Shown here in pieces: positions 8,344 to 16,979 of a stretch of DNA of 34,802 nucleotides; positions within the stretch are counted from its first letter, which is position 1; each line of letters opens with the position of its first letter. Location: NCBI GenBank assembly GCA_020024595.1, contig JAHHTO010000005.1, forward strand, positions 1 to 34,802. The letters are read 5' to 3'. The notes under the pieces are model-generated. The model saw nothing but the letters and a program-made list of their open reading frames with translations, searched no databases and was not told where the DNA came from. This DNA is from Schaedlerella sp. GTDB taxonomy: Bacteria; Bacillota; Clostridia; Lachnospirales; Lachnospiraceae. The translations under genes and the position numbers were made by a program.

Positions 8344-9753
8344 CTAAAGAATTACTTTCATCTCCTGATATAGTCGTTTTGCATAACTGTCTGTCATTCC
8401 ACATATAAAATCTGTCACGAGCAGCAAGCGGAGATACAACTTCTCCGCTTCACTCTTGCCCTCTGCCTGCAAACGGTACGCATTGCGATAGTTATCCGAA
8501 ATAAACGAAATGATTCTTTTATCAATGGTACCAAGTGGCACTTCCGTATCATAATACAGCACTGACCTGACAAACTGCTCCATCAGAAAATCCAGCATCA
8601 CAGATTCCATGATTTCCATTTTATAAATACTCCGCGAACAAAAGACTTCTTTATATGCCATTGTCCCCAGCAGCTCCATAAGCTTTTCTCCGTAAGTTCC
8701 AAAAAATAAATCTTTCTGATAGGTTCCTGCCATAATTGCATCATAATTTGATGTAAAACCAAATGTTGCACACCCAATCAGTACTCCCTGAAGCTGCACC
8801 AGCCAGTTCTTAACCGCATAACTTTCCGGACTGCGAACCCCTTTTTCTTTTCCTCTTGTGTAAAGTGACCGTAATTTTTCCAATGGATTATATCCCTCAT
8901 CTCCATAGCATAAAATCAACTCATACAAAGCGTCTTCCAGCCTCTGATAAGAAATATATCCTTTGACAAATGCATCTTCAATATCTGCGGTCTTGTACGC
9001 AAGATCATCTGCTGCTTCCAGAATATAAGTCAAGGGGTGACGATTCGTTCCTGTTCCGGTCTCTTCCGTCACATCTTCAAAAATCTTTCTGTCTGCATAG
9101 TAATAGCCCATTTTTTTATCTTTAATATTCCCTGTTTCCACATTAATCTCTGTAGAAGACACCGGATATTTGATGATTGTATTGAGCAGGGCATAGGTCA
9201 GATTCATTCCATTTTCATCCACAAGATAATGTAGTTTCGTAACCAGTCTAAGCGCCTGCGCATTACCTTCAAAATGATAAAAATCTTCTCGCATCTGCGG
9301 TATCAAAAGTTCTTCCACAGATTTCCCTTTGAATTTCAATGTTTTCAGATTTCGTTCAAACCATTCCCGAATTGCCACCTCGCCAAAATGTCCAAAAGGA
9401 GGATTCCCGATATCATGAATCAATCCCGCACATTCTAAAATATGACAGATATCTTCTTTCATCTGCGGCGTAAATCCTGTATCTCTCCGATATTTCAAAA
9501 TATTTTCTCCAATATTTTGTCCCAACGACTTTCCAAGCGATGATACTTCCAGAGAATGCGTCAGCCTTGTTCTGATAAAATCACTTTGATCCAAAGGAAA
9601 TACCTGCGTTTTATCCTGCAATCGTCGAAATGATGCACTCCCAATAATCCGATGATAATCCTTTTCAAATTCACTTCTTAAATCTGTAGACTTACGGGGC
9701 ACAGTATAACCTCCTCGTGCCCGTTTTGTTGAAAGTAATCTGTTCCACTCCAT
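8344..9753 (-). CDS. dgt: deoxyguanosinetriphosphate triphosphohydrolase (HD superfamily)
   Basis: A 469-residue HD-domain enzyme that hydrolyses dGTP (and often other dNTPs) to the nucleoside and triphosphate. Metal ligands are visible as H66 (RTRLTHSLEV), H113-D114 (LIHDIGNPPFGHFGE) and the later ADDLAYKTADIEDAF helix. The N-terminal FRRLQDKTQVF segment is characteristic. The frame is open to a TTG at 9798, but the ATG at 9753 has AGGAG eight bases upstream and begins the usual MEWNRLLS segment. It follows the XRE-like gene by 45 bases on the same strand, and the pair probably shares the promoter at 10706-10734. Confidence 0.92.
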   Translation of the reverse strand: MEWNRLLSTKRARGGYTVPRKSTDLRSEFEKDYHRIIGSASFRRLQDKTQVFPLDQSDFIRTRLTHSLEVSSLGKSLGQNIGENILKYRRDTGFTPQMKEDICHILECAGLIHDIGNPPFGHFGEVAIREWFERNLKTLKFKGKSVEELLIPQMREDFYHFEGNAQALRLVTKLHYLVDENGMNLTYALLNTIIKYPVSSTEINVETGNIKDKKMGYYYADRKIFEDVTEETGTGTNRHPLTYILEAADDLAYKTADIEDAFVKGYISYQRLEDALYELILCYGDEGYNPLEKLRSLYTRGKEKGVRSPESYAVKNWLVQLQGVLIGCATFGFTSNYDAIMAGTYQKDLFFGTYGEKLMELLGTMAYKEVFCSRSIYKMEIMESVMLDFLMEQFVRSVLYYDTEVPLGTIDKRIISFISDNYRNAYRLQAEGKSEAEKLYLRLLLVTDFICGMTDSYAKRLYQEMKVIL

Positions 9754-9798
9754 CTTTTCACTCCTGCAAAACGAATCTGCTCCACTTCCCTCGACCAA

Positions 9799-10617
9799 TT
9801 AATCGAGATAAATCGGCGGCTCATACTCCTTACCAAGCAGTGCTTTTTTCCTCTCCTGATATCCTAAAAATGCCCACTCTGTCATATCTGTCCACTGATG
9901 CAACTTTCGGTCATATACCTGAACATAACCGATTCTTGTCGGATGCATTCGCACACTGTTCGTCTGATATTCACGTCCTGTATACGGATTCATCTCTCCA
10001 GATTCCAAATCTTCCTCCACGTCATCGTATTTAATCACTGGTTCAAAGTCTTTCGAATCTGGTTCGATTACTTCTCTTTCCGGCTTCTTCTCATCTTTCT
10101 TCAACGCTTCTTTTTTCTCCTGACGCAGTTCTTTGTTTTCGGGTTGTTCCAATTCCTTCAGTTCCTCGTGTATCGCATAAAGTTCCCCGATTGTCATATC
10201 ACGTTCATCTTCTGCCAGTTTCTCACCAGATGGAACTTCTTCTGCCGTTACTACCTCTTCCTTTTTCTCTTCAGGATTTTCATCGAATACCAGTGTCTGC
10301 TGATACAAATCATCTTCCTCTTCCTTTTTCCTTCTGTTTCGTTTCGACTGTGTACCTACATGCACATATTCCATGATTTTTTCATCCTCTTCCGGATTGG
10401 TAGGAAATATACTCAGGCGAAACGGACAACCTAAAATTGCCGCGATCGTACGCATATCCTTTTCCTGAAAATTATCCCGTCCCAGACGTTGTGTCAGATT
10501 CTGGCGGGACATCACCTTTCCCGTTTGCTCCTGAATCAGTTCAGCCAGTTCCTTAATCGTCATATTCTTCCGACTCAATATAATCTTAACCTGTTCTCCG
10601 AAAGACAGTCCTTCCAT
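9799..10617 (-). CDS. XRE-like HTH protein with charged linker and conserved C-terminal domain
   Basis: A 272-residue protein I cannot name. Residues 1 to about 75 resemble an XRE-type helix-turn-helix (FGEQVKIILSRKNMTIKELA, then a recognition-like SRQNLTQRL and IAAILGCPF). About 85-205 is a highly charged E/K/D-rich linker, probably disordered. The last 65 residues form a compact-looking module with NPYTGREYQTNSVRMHPTRI and a final YEPPIYLD. The start at 10617 has AAGGAGG 11 bases upstream; the frame continues upstream without a better site. It precedes dgt, so a link to nucleotide control or DNA is possible, but that is only inferred from position. Confidence 0.75.
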   Translation of the reverse strand: MEGLSFGEQVKIILSRKNMTIKELAELIQEQTGKVMSRQNLTQRLGRDNFQEKDMRTIAAILGCPFRLSIFPTNPEEDEKIMEYVHVGTQSKRNRRKKEEEDDLYQQTLVFDENPEEKKEEVVTAEEVPSGEKLAEDERDMTIGELYAIHEELKELEQPENKELRQEKKEALKKDEKKPEREVIEPDSKDFEPVIKYDDVEEDLESGEMNPYTGREYQTNSVRMHPTRIGYVQVYDRKLHQWTDMTEWAFLGYQERKKALLGKEYEPPIYLD

Positions 10618-10705
10618 AAATAAATCATCCTCCTTATCCACTCTATATCCAAACACTTTCTAGAAACTTTTTTATTTCTTCATAAACCCTTCTTTTTCTT
10701 CTGTC

Positions 10706-10734
10706 ATTTTATCAAATGAATCTGCAAATGTAAA
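10706..10734 (-). promoter_or_regulatory. promoter of the XRE-like gene and dgt
   Basis: TTTACA (complement of 10729-10734), exactly 17 bases, then TAAAAT (complement of 10706-10711). It begins inside the tail of the preceding terminator and reads toward the XRE-like gene. Confidence 0.65.
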
Positions 10735-10764
10735 GAGGCCAGACATATTTCCAACATCTGACCT
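10731..10764 (-). terminator. terminator after the vanY-like gene
   Basis: On the minus strand AGGTCAGA (complement of 10757-10764) pairs with TCTGGCCT (complement of 10736-10743), eight pairs with one G-U, followed by CTTTACATTT. The T-tract is modest, so it may leak into the XRE-dgt unit. Confidence 0.6.
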
Positions 10765-10787
10765 CACAAATCTATATTCACTCTCTC

Positions 10788-11585
10788 CTATTTCCCAAGA
10801 TATTCTTCTAGAGTCACGCCTTGCTCCGTAATTTCTTTTGCTGCTTCTTTTCCCACATAACGATAGTGCCACGGCTCATAAATAATTCCTGTAACATCCG
10901 ACTTATCTCCAGGATAACGAAGAATAAATCCATACTTCCAACAATTCTCTGCAAGCCATTTTGCTTCTGCTGTCTCTGCCTGCCGCTCATCCAGTTCTAC
11001 AAATTCTGCAGAAGTAATATCTAACGCCAGTCCCGTTGCATGCTCGCTAGTGCCCGGAATCGCCACCGATTTTGCAGTTTCATCATACGCATCCAAGGGG
11101 GTATACCCCTGCCCAATCCACATGACCATCGTCTCATTAAATACATTTCTCTGATATTCATAATCCCGATAAGCCGAACAGATATAGGGATTCAACCCCT
11201 CTTGTCTGGCATCCGAAAGCATCTGATTCAAATCTTCTGCAATCCGTTTGTCCACCAATTTATCTTGCTCTATCTCCACGAGTTCCGGTCTATAGCCTTT
11301 CTCCAGTGGATAAGAATGATTCACCAGAACCAATTTCCACTCTTCTTTTCCTAAGGCAAGCATTTCTGCATTCAGCTTTGCCGCCTCTACTACATCCACA
11401 ACTTGTGCCCCGATATTGCCTGGTATCTTCTGTTCCTGCTGGATCGCTTTCTGCTCATTCTCTTCCTTTTTTTCGATACGCCTTCCGACATATAAGGACA
11501 AAAGAACCCCAAGCACAAGCCCTCCTGCCAGCCCCGCAAGAAGCGTCCTCCTCAACCTGCGCTCTATCCTATTACTTAAATTCAT
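10788..11585 (-). CDS. VanY-like D-alanyl-D-alanine carboxypeptidase (M15B)
   Basis: A 265-residue membrane-anchored zinc peptidase that should trim the terminal D-Ala from peptidoglycan stem peptides outside the cell. A basic N-terminus and one hydrophobic helix (about 14-33) anchor it. The M15 zinc ligands are visible as H182 and D189 in GTSEHATGLALDI and H240 in YEPWHYRYVG, with E237 as the catalytic residue. Its ATG (11585) lies one base after the stop codon of the phosphopantetheinyl transferase gene, so translation is probably coupled. No vanS/vanR or van ligase genes are near, so this is housekeeping wall remodelling rather than a resistance cluster. Confidence 0.9.
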   Translation of the reverse strand: MNLSNRIERRLRRTLLAGLAGGLVLGVLLSLYVGRRIEKKEENEQKAIQQEQKIPGNIGAQVVDVVEAAKLNAEMLALGKEEWKLVLVNHSYPLEKGYRPELVEIEQDKLVDKRIAEDLNQMLSDARQEGLNPYICSAYRDYEYQRNVFNETMVMWIGQGYTPLDAYDETAKSVAIPGTSEHATGLALDITSAEFVELDERQAETAEAKWLAENCWKYGFILRYPGDKSDVTGIIYEPWHYRYVGKEAAKEITEQGVTLEEYLGK

Positions 11586-11586
11586 A

Positions 11587-12231
11587 TTATAACCCCAACA
11601 ATTGAACCTCTTTGACTTCTACGTCAATTTCTTCATCTGTCGAACAGACCGCCATCCGGTATGCTCCATTTCCTAATTTTGATTCCATGTAATAAAATGT
11701 CTCCGAAAACTCTTCCGGTTGTCGCAACAATACTGAAGGAGTTCCAAGCTGGATCTCGAAACTATTCAGTGCCATTGCCATCCCTTTTCCAGTCGCTTTC
11801 ATGAAACTTTCTTTCAACACCCAATACCGACAGAACACTTCCTGCTGCATTGCTTCCTGTACTTCCATAATATTCTGGTACTCTGATTTACAGAAAAAAC
11901 GTTTCGCCATATCTATTCTGAAGCTTCGTATCTGCTCTACATCACATCCGACACGGATTTTTTCACCCGCATTTTCATGTTCTGTACAGACAGCACAGAG
12001 TACATAATCGCCCGAATGAGAAAAATTATATTCCCTCATATCCTCTTCTAATTGATAGAATTGCCGCATATGATTGTATAAAGTCCATACCCCGATGCTC
12101 TGTGCTTTTCCCTTCATCGACTTTATCCTGTCCGCTTTTTCCTGACGGAACGCAGGTGCTTCCAGATAACATTGCCTGTAACACGCCTCTTCCAGAAGAG
12201 GAGTAATATCGGCCGCCCATGTTTTTACCAT
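11587..12231 (-). CDS. 4'-phosphopantetheinyl transferase (Sfp type)
   Basis: A 214-residue enzyme that transfers phosphopantetheine from CoA to a serine of a carrier protein. The two family motifs are present: GCDVE (D97 and E99, magnesium binding) and WVLKESFMKATGKG (about 137-150). The length and motif order fit the Sfp group, which can serve NRPS/PKS or fatty-acid carriers; no such synthase is in the window, so the partner is unknown. GGGAGG lies five bases before the ATG. It sits between the GGDEF-EAL gene (53 bases upstream) and the vanY-like gene (1 base downstream). Confidence 0.9.
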   Translation of the reverse strand: MVKTWAADITPLLEEACYRQCYLEAPAFRQEKADRIKSMKGKAQSIGVWTLYNHMRQFYQLEEDMREYNFSHSGDYVLCAVCTEHENAGEKIRVGCDVEQIRSFRIDMAKRFFCKSEYQNIMEVQEAMQQEVFCRYWVLKESFMKATGKGMAMALNSFEIQLGTPSVLLRQPEEFSETFYYMESKLGNGAYRMAVCSTDEEIDVEVKEVQLLGL

Positions 12232-12284
12232 GATACCTCCCGGTATGATATCAAAATTATCAACAACATTTTCCTTGTATCCTG

Positions 12285-13901
12285 TTATTTCATATACCTG
12301 ACTTCAAACGTATCAATTGTAATCGGCTTATTGAATAAAGTTCCCTGTACATACTCACATCCTAATTCTTTTAACATATTCAACTGATCCTGTGTCTCCA
12401 CATCAGTCGCCGTTACTCTTGCCCCAAGTCTGCGACAGATATCAATTACTGCTTTCGCCACAATCTGACTTCTGCTATTACTTACAATATCGGATACAAG
12501 GTTCTTGTCCAGCTTCAACCCATCAAACTCCATAATTGACAAAACACAAAAACTGGAATTCTTTTCTCCAAAATGATCCAGTGTCACACGTATATTCGCT
12601 TTACGAATTTTATTGCTTGTCTCTGCAAGCATCTCCTGGTTCATTCCATGACCGGATTCAGACACTTCTACTTCTAAATATTCACACGGTACTTGGTACT
12701 TCTCTACTAATTCCAACATCTGATCTGCGATGTTCTCATGCCGAAGAGTTGCTCCCGCAAAATTCACAGAAACCGGAAGCATCTTGATACCTTCCGAATC
12801 CCATCGTGCCAGTGTTTTACAGACCTCCTCAAATACATATAAATCCAGATAATGCGACAACTTCGTCTCTTCCAAAAGGGTAATATACCTTCCCGGATTC
12901 ATGATACCAAGATCCTTATGATGATAACGCACCACTGTCTCTGCCCCTACAGTCTCTTCTGTTTCCGCATCCATAATTGGAAGAAGACATACGATAAAAT
13001 TTCCATTTTCCAAATCGGTCAGCAGATCTTCTTTGATGATCGGTTCGTGATGTCCCTTTTTCAGGTTCTTATAATACTTCTGTTTCTCATCACGCATCAT
13101 ATTATCTGCATCGGAAATTACACTGCCTACCTTAATATCTACCTTTTCCCATGCATATCCCATTGTCGTAAGGCCAAGACTGATATTCTCCAACCTGTTA
13201 TGCGCATTGTTTACCTGTTTCATGAATGCTTCATAGGAAATATTTTCTGCCACAGCAAGATACTCATCTCCTGTTAAACGATACACCGAACCCGGTCGGA
13301 AATATTCTTCCAGGATTTCACCCACACGTATAACCACTTCATCTCCGTAGTCTCTTCCGAATTCCTTGTTAAAGTTTTTTAATCCATTGATATCTACAGA
13401 CAATGCTCCCAGAGATTTTAAACCTTTCTGCTCTACCTCTGCTTGATATGCAATAAAACTATTCCGATTCATCAATCCGGTCAAATCATCGTGGTAGCTC
13501 AAATATTCCTGCTGTTTCTGCATCTTCTGTATGATAATTGTCTGCGGAATGATCGGAATCATAGCCTGCATCAGTTCCAATGTACAGCCACCACGGTGAA
13601 CCTTGACTGCCGCCAGTACTGCTGTCACTCCATCCTCCAGTGTCCTGTGCACACTGTAACTTTCTTCTGTCGTATCTATAATTTCCTGCTTCAGCCACTT
13701 CGGCCATTGTTCAGAATCCAGAAGTTTCATCCGGTCACGCTGCCACGTAACATTCTCCGCGCACCATTCATAAATTGTCAGTATTTCATATTCATCCTTT
13801 TCTATATAATAAACGTACTCTGAATCATAATAATCTCGTATCTTGCTTAGAACATCATTCATGATTTCTGGCAAAGATTGAATCTTTTGCTTTTCACTCA
13901 T
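12285..13901 (-). CDS. degenerate GGDEF-EAL protein, probably a c-di-GMP-related effector
   Basis: A 538-residue cytoplasmic protein. Residues 1-125 form an N-terminal region of unknown type, 130-290 a GGDEF domain (HDDLTGLMNRNSF; signature site TGDEY at 210-214 instead of GGDEF), and 295-530 an EAL domain. In the EAL domain the first motif is ETVVR (E321), N380 and E412 are kept, but DDFG has become DHFG (D442, H443) and AEGVET has become ATDVET (T499). From knowledge of RocR-type EAL enzymes the last position is the general base, so hydrolysis is probably lost. The protein may bind c-di-GMP or GTP rather than turn them over. The ATG at 13901 has GGGAG eight bases upstream. It is first in an operon with a phosphopantetheinyl transferase and a VanY-like peptidase. 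Confidence 0.85.
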   Translation of the reverse strand: MSEKQKIQSLPEIMNDVLSKIRDYYDSEYVYYIEKDEYEILTIYEWCAENVTWQRDRMKLLDSEQWPKWLKQEIIDTTEESYSVHRTLEDGVTAVLAAVKVHRGGCTLELMQAMIPIIPQTIIIQKMQKQQEYLSYHDDLTGLMNRNSFIAYQAEVEQKGLKSLGALSVDINGLKNFNKEFGRDYGDEVVIRVGEILEEYFRPGSVYRLTGDEYLAVAENISYEAFMKQVNNAHNRLENISLGLTTMGYAWEKVDIKVGSVISDADNMMRDEKQKYYKNLKKGHHEPIIKEDLLTDLENGNFIVCLLPIMDAETEETVGAETVVRYHHKDLGIMNPGRYITLLEETKLSHYLDLYVFEEVCKTLARWDSEGIKMLPVSVNFAGATLRHENIADQMLELVEKYQVPCEYLEVEVSESGHGMNQEMLAETSNKIRKANIRVTLDHFGEKNSSFCVLSIMEFDGLKLDKNLVSDIVSNSRSQIVAKAVIDICRRLGARVTATDVETQDQLNMLKELGCEYVQGTLFNKPITIDTFEVRYMK

Positions 13902-13969
13902 ATTTATTCTCCCACATCTGTCTAGTCCCAGTATCATTCTCGCTATTCAGGTAACTATCAATTGTTCTC

Positions 13970-13998
13970 ATTGTAGTATAAAGTTTTTAAAAATGCAA
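13970..13998 (-). promoter_or_regulatory. promoter of the GGDEF-EAL operon
   Basis: TTGCAT (complement of 13993-13998), a 17-base spacer, then TACAAT (complement of 13970-13975). The leader to the ATG at 13901 is about 60 bases. Confidence 0.65.
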
Positions 13999-14030
13999 TA
14001 AACTTCCACGGAACACTTCACTTTCTGCTC

Positions 14031-14909
14031 TTATTTTTCTTCACCTTTGGATACATTCTCTGAATTCTCTTTTACAATTCTAAGAAAATCTCTGTCTTTT
14101 TTCTTGCGCCGTGGAACAAATCTGGAGACAAAATTTCCCTTTCCGCGATTTTTCACATAGAAATATCCAAATACGGAAAATACAACAGCTCCAATGAAAT
14201 TGACAATCAAATCCTTCATTGTATCGATCAATCCGATATCCAGATAACCACCCAGTCCCAGTCCGATTCCATTCACGGACACATCTCGGATATTATCAAT
14301 AACAGTCACTACATTTCTCCCCTCCGGATTCAATGTCACTGAACGGATTGTCTGAATTATTGTATCTTTTTGCATGTCCAGCCCAAAAAATGTATCCATG
14401 CCGAACTCAAACAATTCCCAGACCACACCAATCGTCATCGAAAAGCAGAATGCCACAATGGCTGTAAACAGTGGAGACAACTGAAACATGGTCTTTTCAC
14501 TCCGATTTAACAAATCCACCATAGAAAACCCGATTGCTGCTGCCAGAAATCCATTGATTGTGTGCAGGATGGTATCCCACATTGGAAACATAATATAATA
14601 TTCCCGAATCTCACCCAGAATTTCCGCTGCAAAAATAAAAATTAAAATTAAAATTTCCAGAACCGTTGGAATTTCTATCTTAAACGTTACCTGTACCAGA
14701 CTCGGCATAATCAAAAGCACCAAGGTCAGCATACATAAAAAGAAGTTCTCATAATTCCCATTCAAAAACTGTAAAATCATCGTTACAATCACAAGCAGAC
14801 GCAACACAAAATATACAATAAAAGAACTTTTATGCTCTCTCAGTTCCATATCCAATGCTTTCTTGATATTGATCATCCCACTCTTCTTCTCTTTCTTATC
14901 CCTTGACAT
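14031..14909 (-). CDS. polytopic membrane protein, YjdF/DUF2238-like
   Basis: A 292-residue integral membrane protein with about six or seven hydrophobic segments between residues 20 and 250. It has conserved-looking polar motifs inside membrane regions, PMWDTILHTINGF and IGVVWELFEFGMD, which recall the YjdF (DUF2238) group; the function is unknown. The tail is basic. The frame stays open to 15005, but a TATAAT at 14985-14990 places the transcription start downstream of that codon. AAAGGA lies ten bases before the ATG at 14909 and only four before another at 14915, so I prefer 14909. It is divergent from azlCD. Confidence 0.75.
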   Translation of the reverse strand: MSRDKKEKKSGMINIKKALDMELREHKSSFIVYFVLRLLVIVTMILQFLNGNYENFFLCMLTLVLLIMPSLVQVTFKIEIPTVLEILILIFIFAAEILGEIREYYIMFPMWDTILHTINGFLAAAIGFSMVDLLNRSEKTMFQLSPLFTAIVAFCFSMTIGVVWELFEFGMDTFFGLDMQKDTIIQTIRSVTLNPEGRNVVTVIDNIRDVSVNGIGLGLGGYLDIGLIDTMKDLIVNFIGAVVFSVFGYFYVKNRGKGNFVSRFVPRRKKKDRDFLRIVKENSENVSKGEEK

Positions 14910-14984
14910 CCACATATAATCCTTTCTTACGTGTTTCCTCATCGTTTCCGGCATTCTTCGCCGTATCCTCTTCCTCAGGAATCT

Positions 14985-14990
14985 ATTATA
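14985..14990 (-). promoter_or_regulatory. -10 box of the YjdF-like gene
   Basis: A perfect TATAAT on the minus strand, about 70 bases before the chosen ATG. No good -35 hexamer is seen 17 bases upstream. The box matters because it excludes the longest possible start at 15005. Confidence 0.45.
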
Positions 14991-15065
14991 TCTTATCCTG
15001 TACATGGATGCTACCCTTTACAATCATAAACATCAATATTACGCACAGATTTGAAAAAGATTTAT

Positions 15066-15094
15066 TTTACTTCTTGAAATTAACGCGGTATAAT
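15066..15094 (+). promoter_or_regulatory. promoter of azlCD
   Basis: TTTACT (15066-15071), 17 bases, TATAAT (15089-15094), about 33 bases before the azlC start codon. Confidence 0.65.
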
Positions 15095-15126
15095 ACAAAA
15101 GAAAATAAAAAAAGGTGGTATGTATT

Positions 15127-15882
15127 TTGAGTTCATCACAGATAGATTATTCTTTTCAGACAAAAACAAACCGAACAGCTCTTGAACAAGGTTTTCGTGA
15201 CGGAATTCCGATTGGACTTGGCTATTTCGCAGTTTCTTTCTCCCTTGGAATTGTTGCCCGCAACGCTGGACTCTCTCCTTTTCAGGGCTTCCTAGCCAGT
15301 GCGCTATGCAGCGCCTCTGCCGGAGAGTATGCGGGTTTTACATTAATTGCCGCACTGGGAACCTTTATGGAAATTGCGGTCATTACCTTTATTACCAACG
15401 CACGCTATCTTCTGATGAGCTGTGCTTTGAGCCAAAAAGCAGAACCGGGAATGCCTCTGATACACCGCCTGCTAACTTCTTTTTATATTACAGATGAGCT
15501 CTTTGCGATTTCAATCGCGCGCCCCGGCTACATGAATCCCTATTATACTTATGGGGCAATTCTGATCGCCTCTCCCTGCTGGGCATTTGGCACCGCGTTC
15601 GGTGTGATCGCAGGCAGCCTGCTGCCACTGCGCATTGTCAGTGCATTCAGCGTAGCACTGTATGGAATGTTCCTGGCAGTGATTATCCCTCCGGCACGGA
15701 AAAATAAAGTGATTGCCGGGCTGATTCTTCTGTCCTTTGCAGCCAGCTTTTGTTCCTCCTATCTGCCGGTTATTTCCGATATTTCCAGCGGAACCCGAAC
15801 CATTATTCTGACGGTTCTCATTTCCACAGTTGCAGCAATCTTATTCCCAAGAAATACATCCGAGAAAGGAGAACACGTATGA
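15127..15882 (+). CDS. azlC: AzlC-family branched-chain amino acid exporter, large subunit
   Basis: A 251-residue membrane protein. With AzlD it forms a two-component exporter for branched-chain amino acids or analogues. The family start FRDGIPIGLGYFAVSFSLGI is clear, followed by about six to eight helices including AGEYAGFTLI and TFITNARYLLMS. I choose a TTG start at 15127 because AAGGTGG (15112-15118) lies eight bases before it. A GTG at 15115 in the same frame overlaps that ribosome site, and the ATG at 15120 is out of frame. The stop overlaps the azlD ATG by four bases (ATGA), so translation is coupled. Confidence 0.88.
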   Translation: MSSSQIDYSFQTKTNRTALEQGFRDGIPIGLGYFAVSFSLGIVARNAGLSPFQGFLASALCSASAGEYAGFTLIAALGTFMEIAVITFITNARYLLMSCALSQKAEPGMPLIHRLLTSFYITDELFAISIARPGYMNPYYTYGAILIASPCWAFGTAFGVIAGSLLPLRIVSAFSVALYGMFLAVIIPPARKNKVIAGLILLSFAASFCSSYLPVISDISSGTRTIILTVLISTVAAILFPRNTSEKGEHV

Positions 15883-16187
15883 CAGGGCGAATTTATATTT
15901 ATATTTTCATCATGGCGGCAGTCTCCTTCGCAATTCGTGTACTGCCGATGACCTTAATCCGCAAACCGATCACCAATCAGTTTGTCCAGTCATTTCTGTA
16001 TTATGTTCCTTATGTGACACTTGCGGTCATGACCTTCCCCGCAATCGTGGAAGCTACACAAAGTCCGATTTCCGGGCTGCTTGCACTACTGGTGGGAATT
16101 GTCGCAGCATGGCTAAATGTCGGATTATTCAAAGTGGCAGTCTCTTGCTGTACAGTTGTATTTTTAGCAGAATTATTTTTAATATAA
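15879..16187 (+). CDS. azlD: AzlD-family small subunit of the amino acid exporter
   Basis: A 102-residue protein with three or four helices that partners AzlC. Family features are the FAIRVLPMTLIRKPI segment after the first helix and the YYVPYVTLAVMTFPAI helix. AAAGGAG lies inside the end of azlC, just ahead of an ATG that overlaps the azlC stop. The frame is open far upstream within azlC, but that part is antisense-like noise in another frame of the same gene. Length is normal. Confidence 0.88.
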   Translation: MTGRIYIYIFIMAAVSFAIRVLPMTLIRKPITNQFVQSFLYYVPYVTLAVMTFPAIVEATQSPISGLLALLVGIVAAWLNVGLFKVAVSCCTVVFLAELFLI

Positions 16188-16227
16188 ATGGAAATGGATC
16201 AGATTTTGAATTACGAGGTAACCTGTA

Positions 16228-16791
16228 ATGTCCACACACCCTTTTACCTATGAAATTATATACAGCAACCGCAAGACTCTTGCCATTCAGATTACAGCCG
16301 CTGGAATGGTCAAAGTGCGCGCTCCAAAACAGATGTCTCGCTCCATCATTGAAGATTTTCTCACAGAAAAAGAAAACTGGGTATTAAAACATTTAAAAAG
16401 AAATAAAGAAGCACAACGCTCTGGTGTATTCCAAAATCAGACGCCACTTTCCAATGAAGACCGCCATCGTTATCGAGAGCTTGCCCGAGATATCTTTACG
16501 CAAAAGACAGCTTACTATGCACAGATTATGCAGGTCACCTACGGCCGCATCTCCATCCGCGAACAAAAAACTCGATGGGGAAGCTGTAGCAGTAAAGGCA
16601 ATCTCAACTTCAACTGGCGACTGATTTTTGCACCTGAAGAAGTGTTAGATTATATTGTAATCCATGAACTGGCGCACCGCCTAGAAATGAATCATTCCCC
16701 AGCCTTTTATACAATTATCAAGAAAATAATGCCAGATTATAAAAAACAGCAGAAATGGCTGCGTGAAAATGGGCAGCAACTTTGGAACTAA
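16228..16791 (+). CDS. YgjP-like metallopeptidase (DUF45, SprT/M48-like)
   Basis: A 187-residue protein with a zinc motif HELAH (H146, E147, H150) and the family hallmark RWGSCSSKGNLNFNWRL just before it. A later W-containing helix (KKQQKWLRENG) closes the domain. DUF45 proteins are widespread; the physiological substrate is unsettled. GAGG nine bases before the ATG supports the start. It follows azlD by 40 bases and may be co-transcribed. Its last four bases overlap the convergent end of the small Cys-rich gene. Confidence 0.88.
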   Translation: MSTHPFTYEIIYSNRKTLAIQITAAGMVKVRAPKQMSRSIIEDFLTEKENWVLKHLKRNKEAQRSGVFQNQTPLSNEDRHRYRELARDIFTQKTAYYAQIMQVTYGRISIREQKTRWGSCSSKGNLNFNWRLIFAPEEVLDYIVIHELAHRLEMNHSPAFYTIIKKIMPDYKKQQKWLRENGQQLWN

Positions 16792-16979
16792 AGTTGCTTT
16801 CTCACGATGAAATACTCATCCCCACACCGATAATATGGACACTCTCGAAAGTCTCCATGTACAAACCGAAACATTTCATCTTCATCCAGATTCTGGGTAC
16901 ACGTATAACACTCATATTCTTCATCGTATTCGTAATTCATACAGTCTTCGCAATTCGCTGCGCTTCGTTTCATTTTCAA
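16788..16979 (-). CDS. small Cys-rich protein, DUF6472-like
   Basis: A 63-residue acidic protein with six cysteines: C10 and C13, C24 and C27 (two CxxC pairs), C47 and C52, suggesting a small zinc-binding fold. The run NLDEDEMFRF and the end DEYFIVRKQL match small Lachnospiraceae proteins labelled DUF6472 (name from memory). The TTG at 16979 overlaps the maf stop (TTGA) and has GGGAGG nine bases upstream; an ATG two codons later (16973) is the alternative but is 15 bases from the site. It is probably translated by coupling with maf. Function unknown. Confidence 0.75.
   Translation of the reverse strand: MKMKRSAANCEDCMNYEYDEEYECYTCTQNLDEDEMFRFVHGDFRECPYYRCGDEYFIVRKQL

Noticed and set aside
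9898..10434. 178-codon plus-strand frame rich in F, L and I
   Set aside because: It is the complement of the E/K-rich linker of the XRE-like gene, which creates F/L codons; not a membrane protein.
10672..10872. 66-codon minus-strand frame over the end of the vanY-like gene
   Set aside because: It overlaps the carboxypeptidase C-terminus, runs through the terminator and promoter, and has no start site of its own.
10788..11585. Vancomycin-resistance cluster suggested by the VanY-like protein
   Set aside because: No VanRS, VanH, VanX or D-lactate/D-serine ligase nearby, and the Ddl in this window has the D-Ala-type KY residues.
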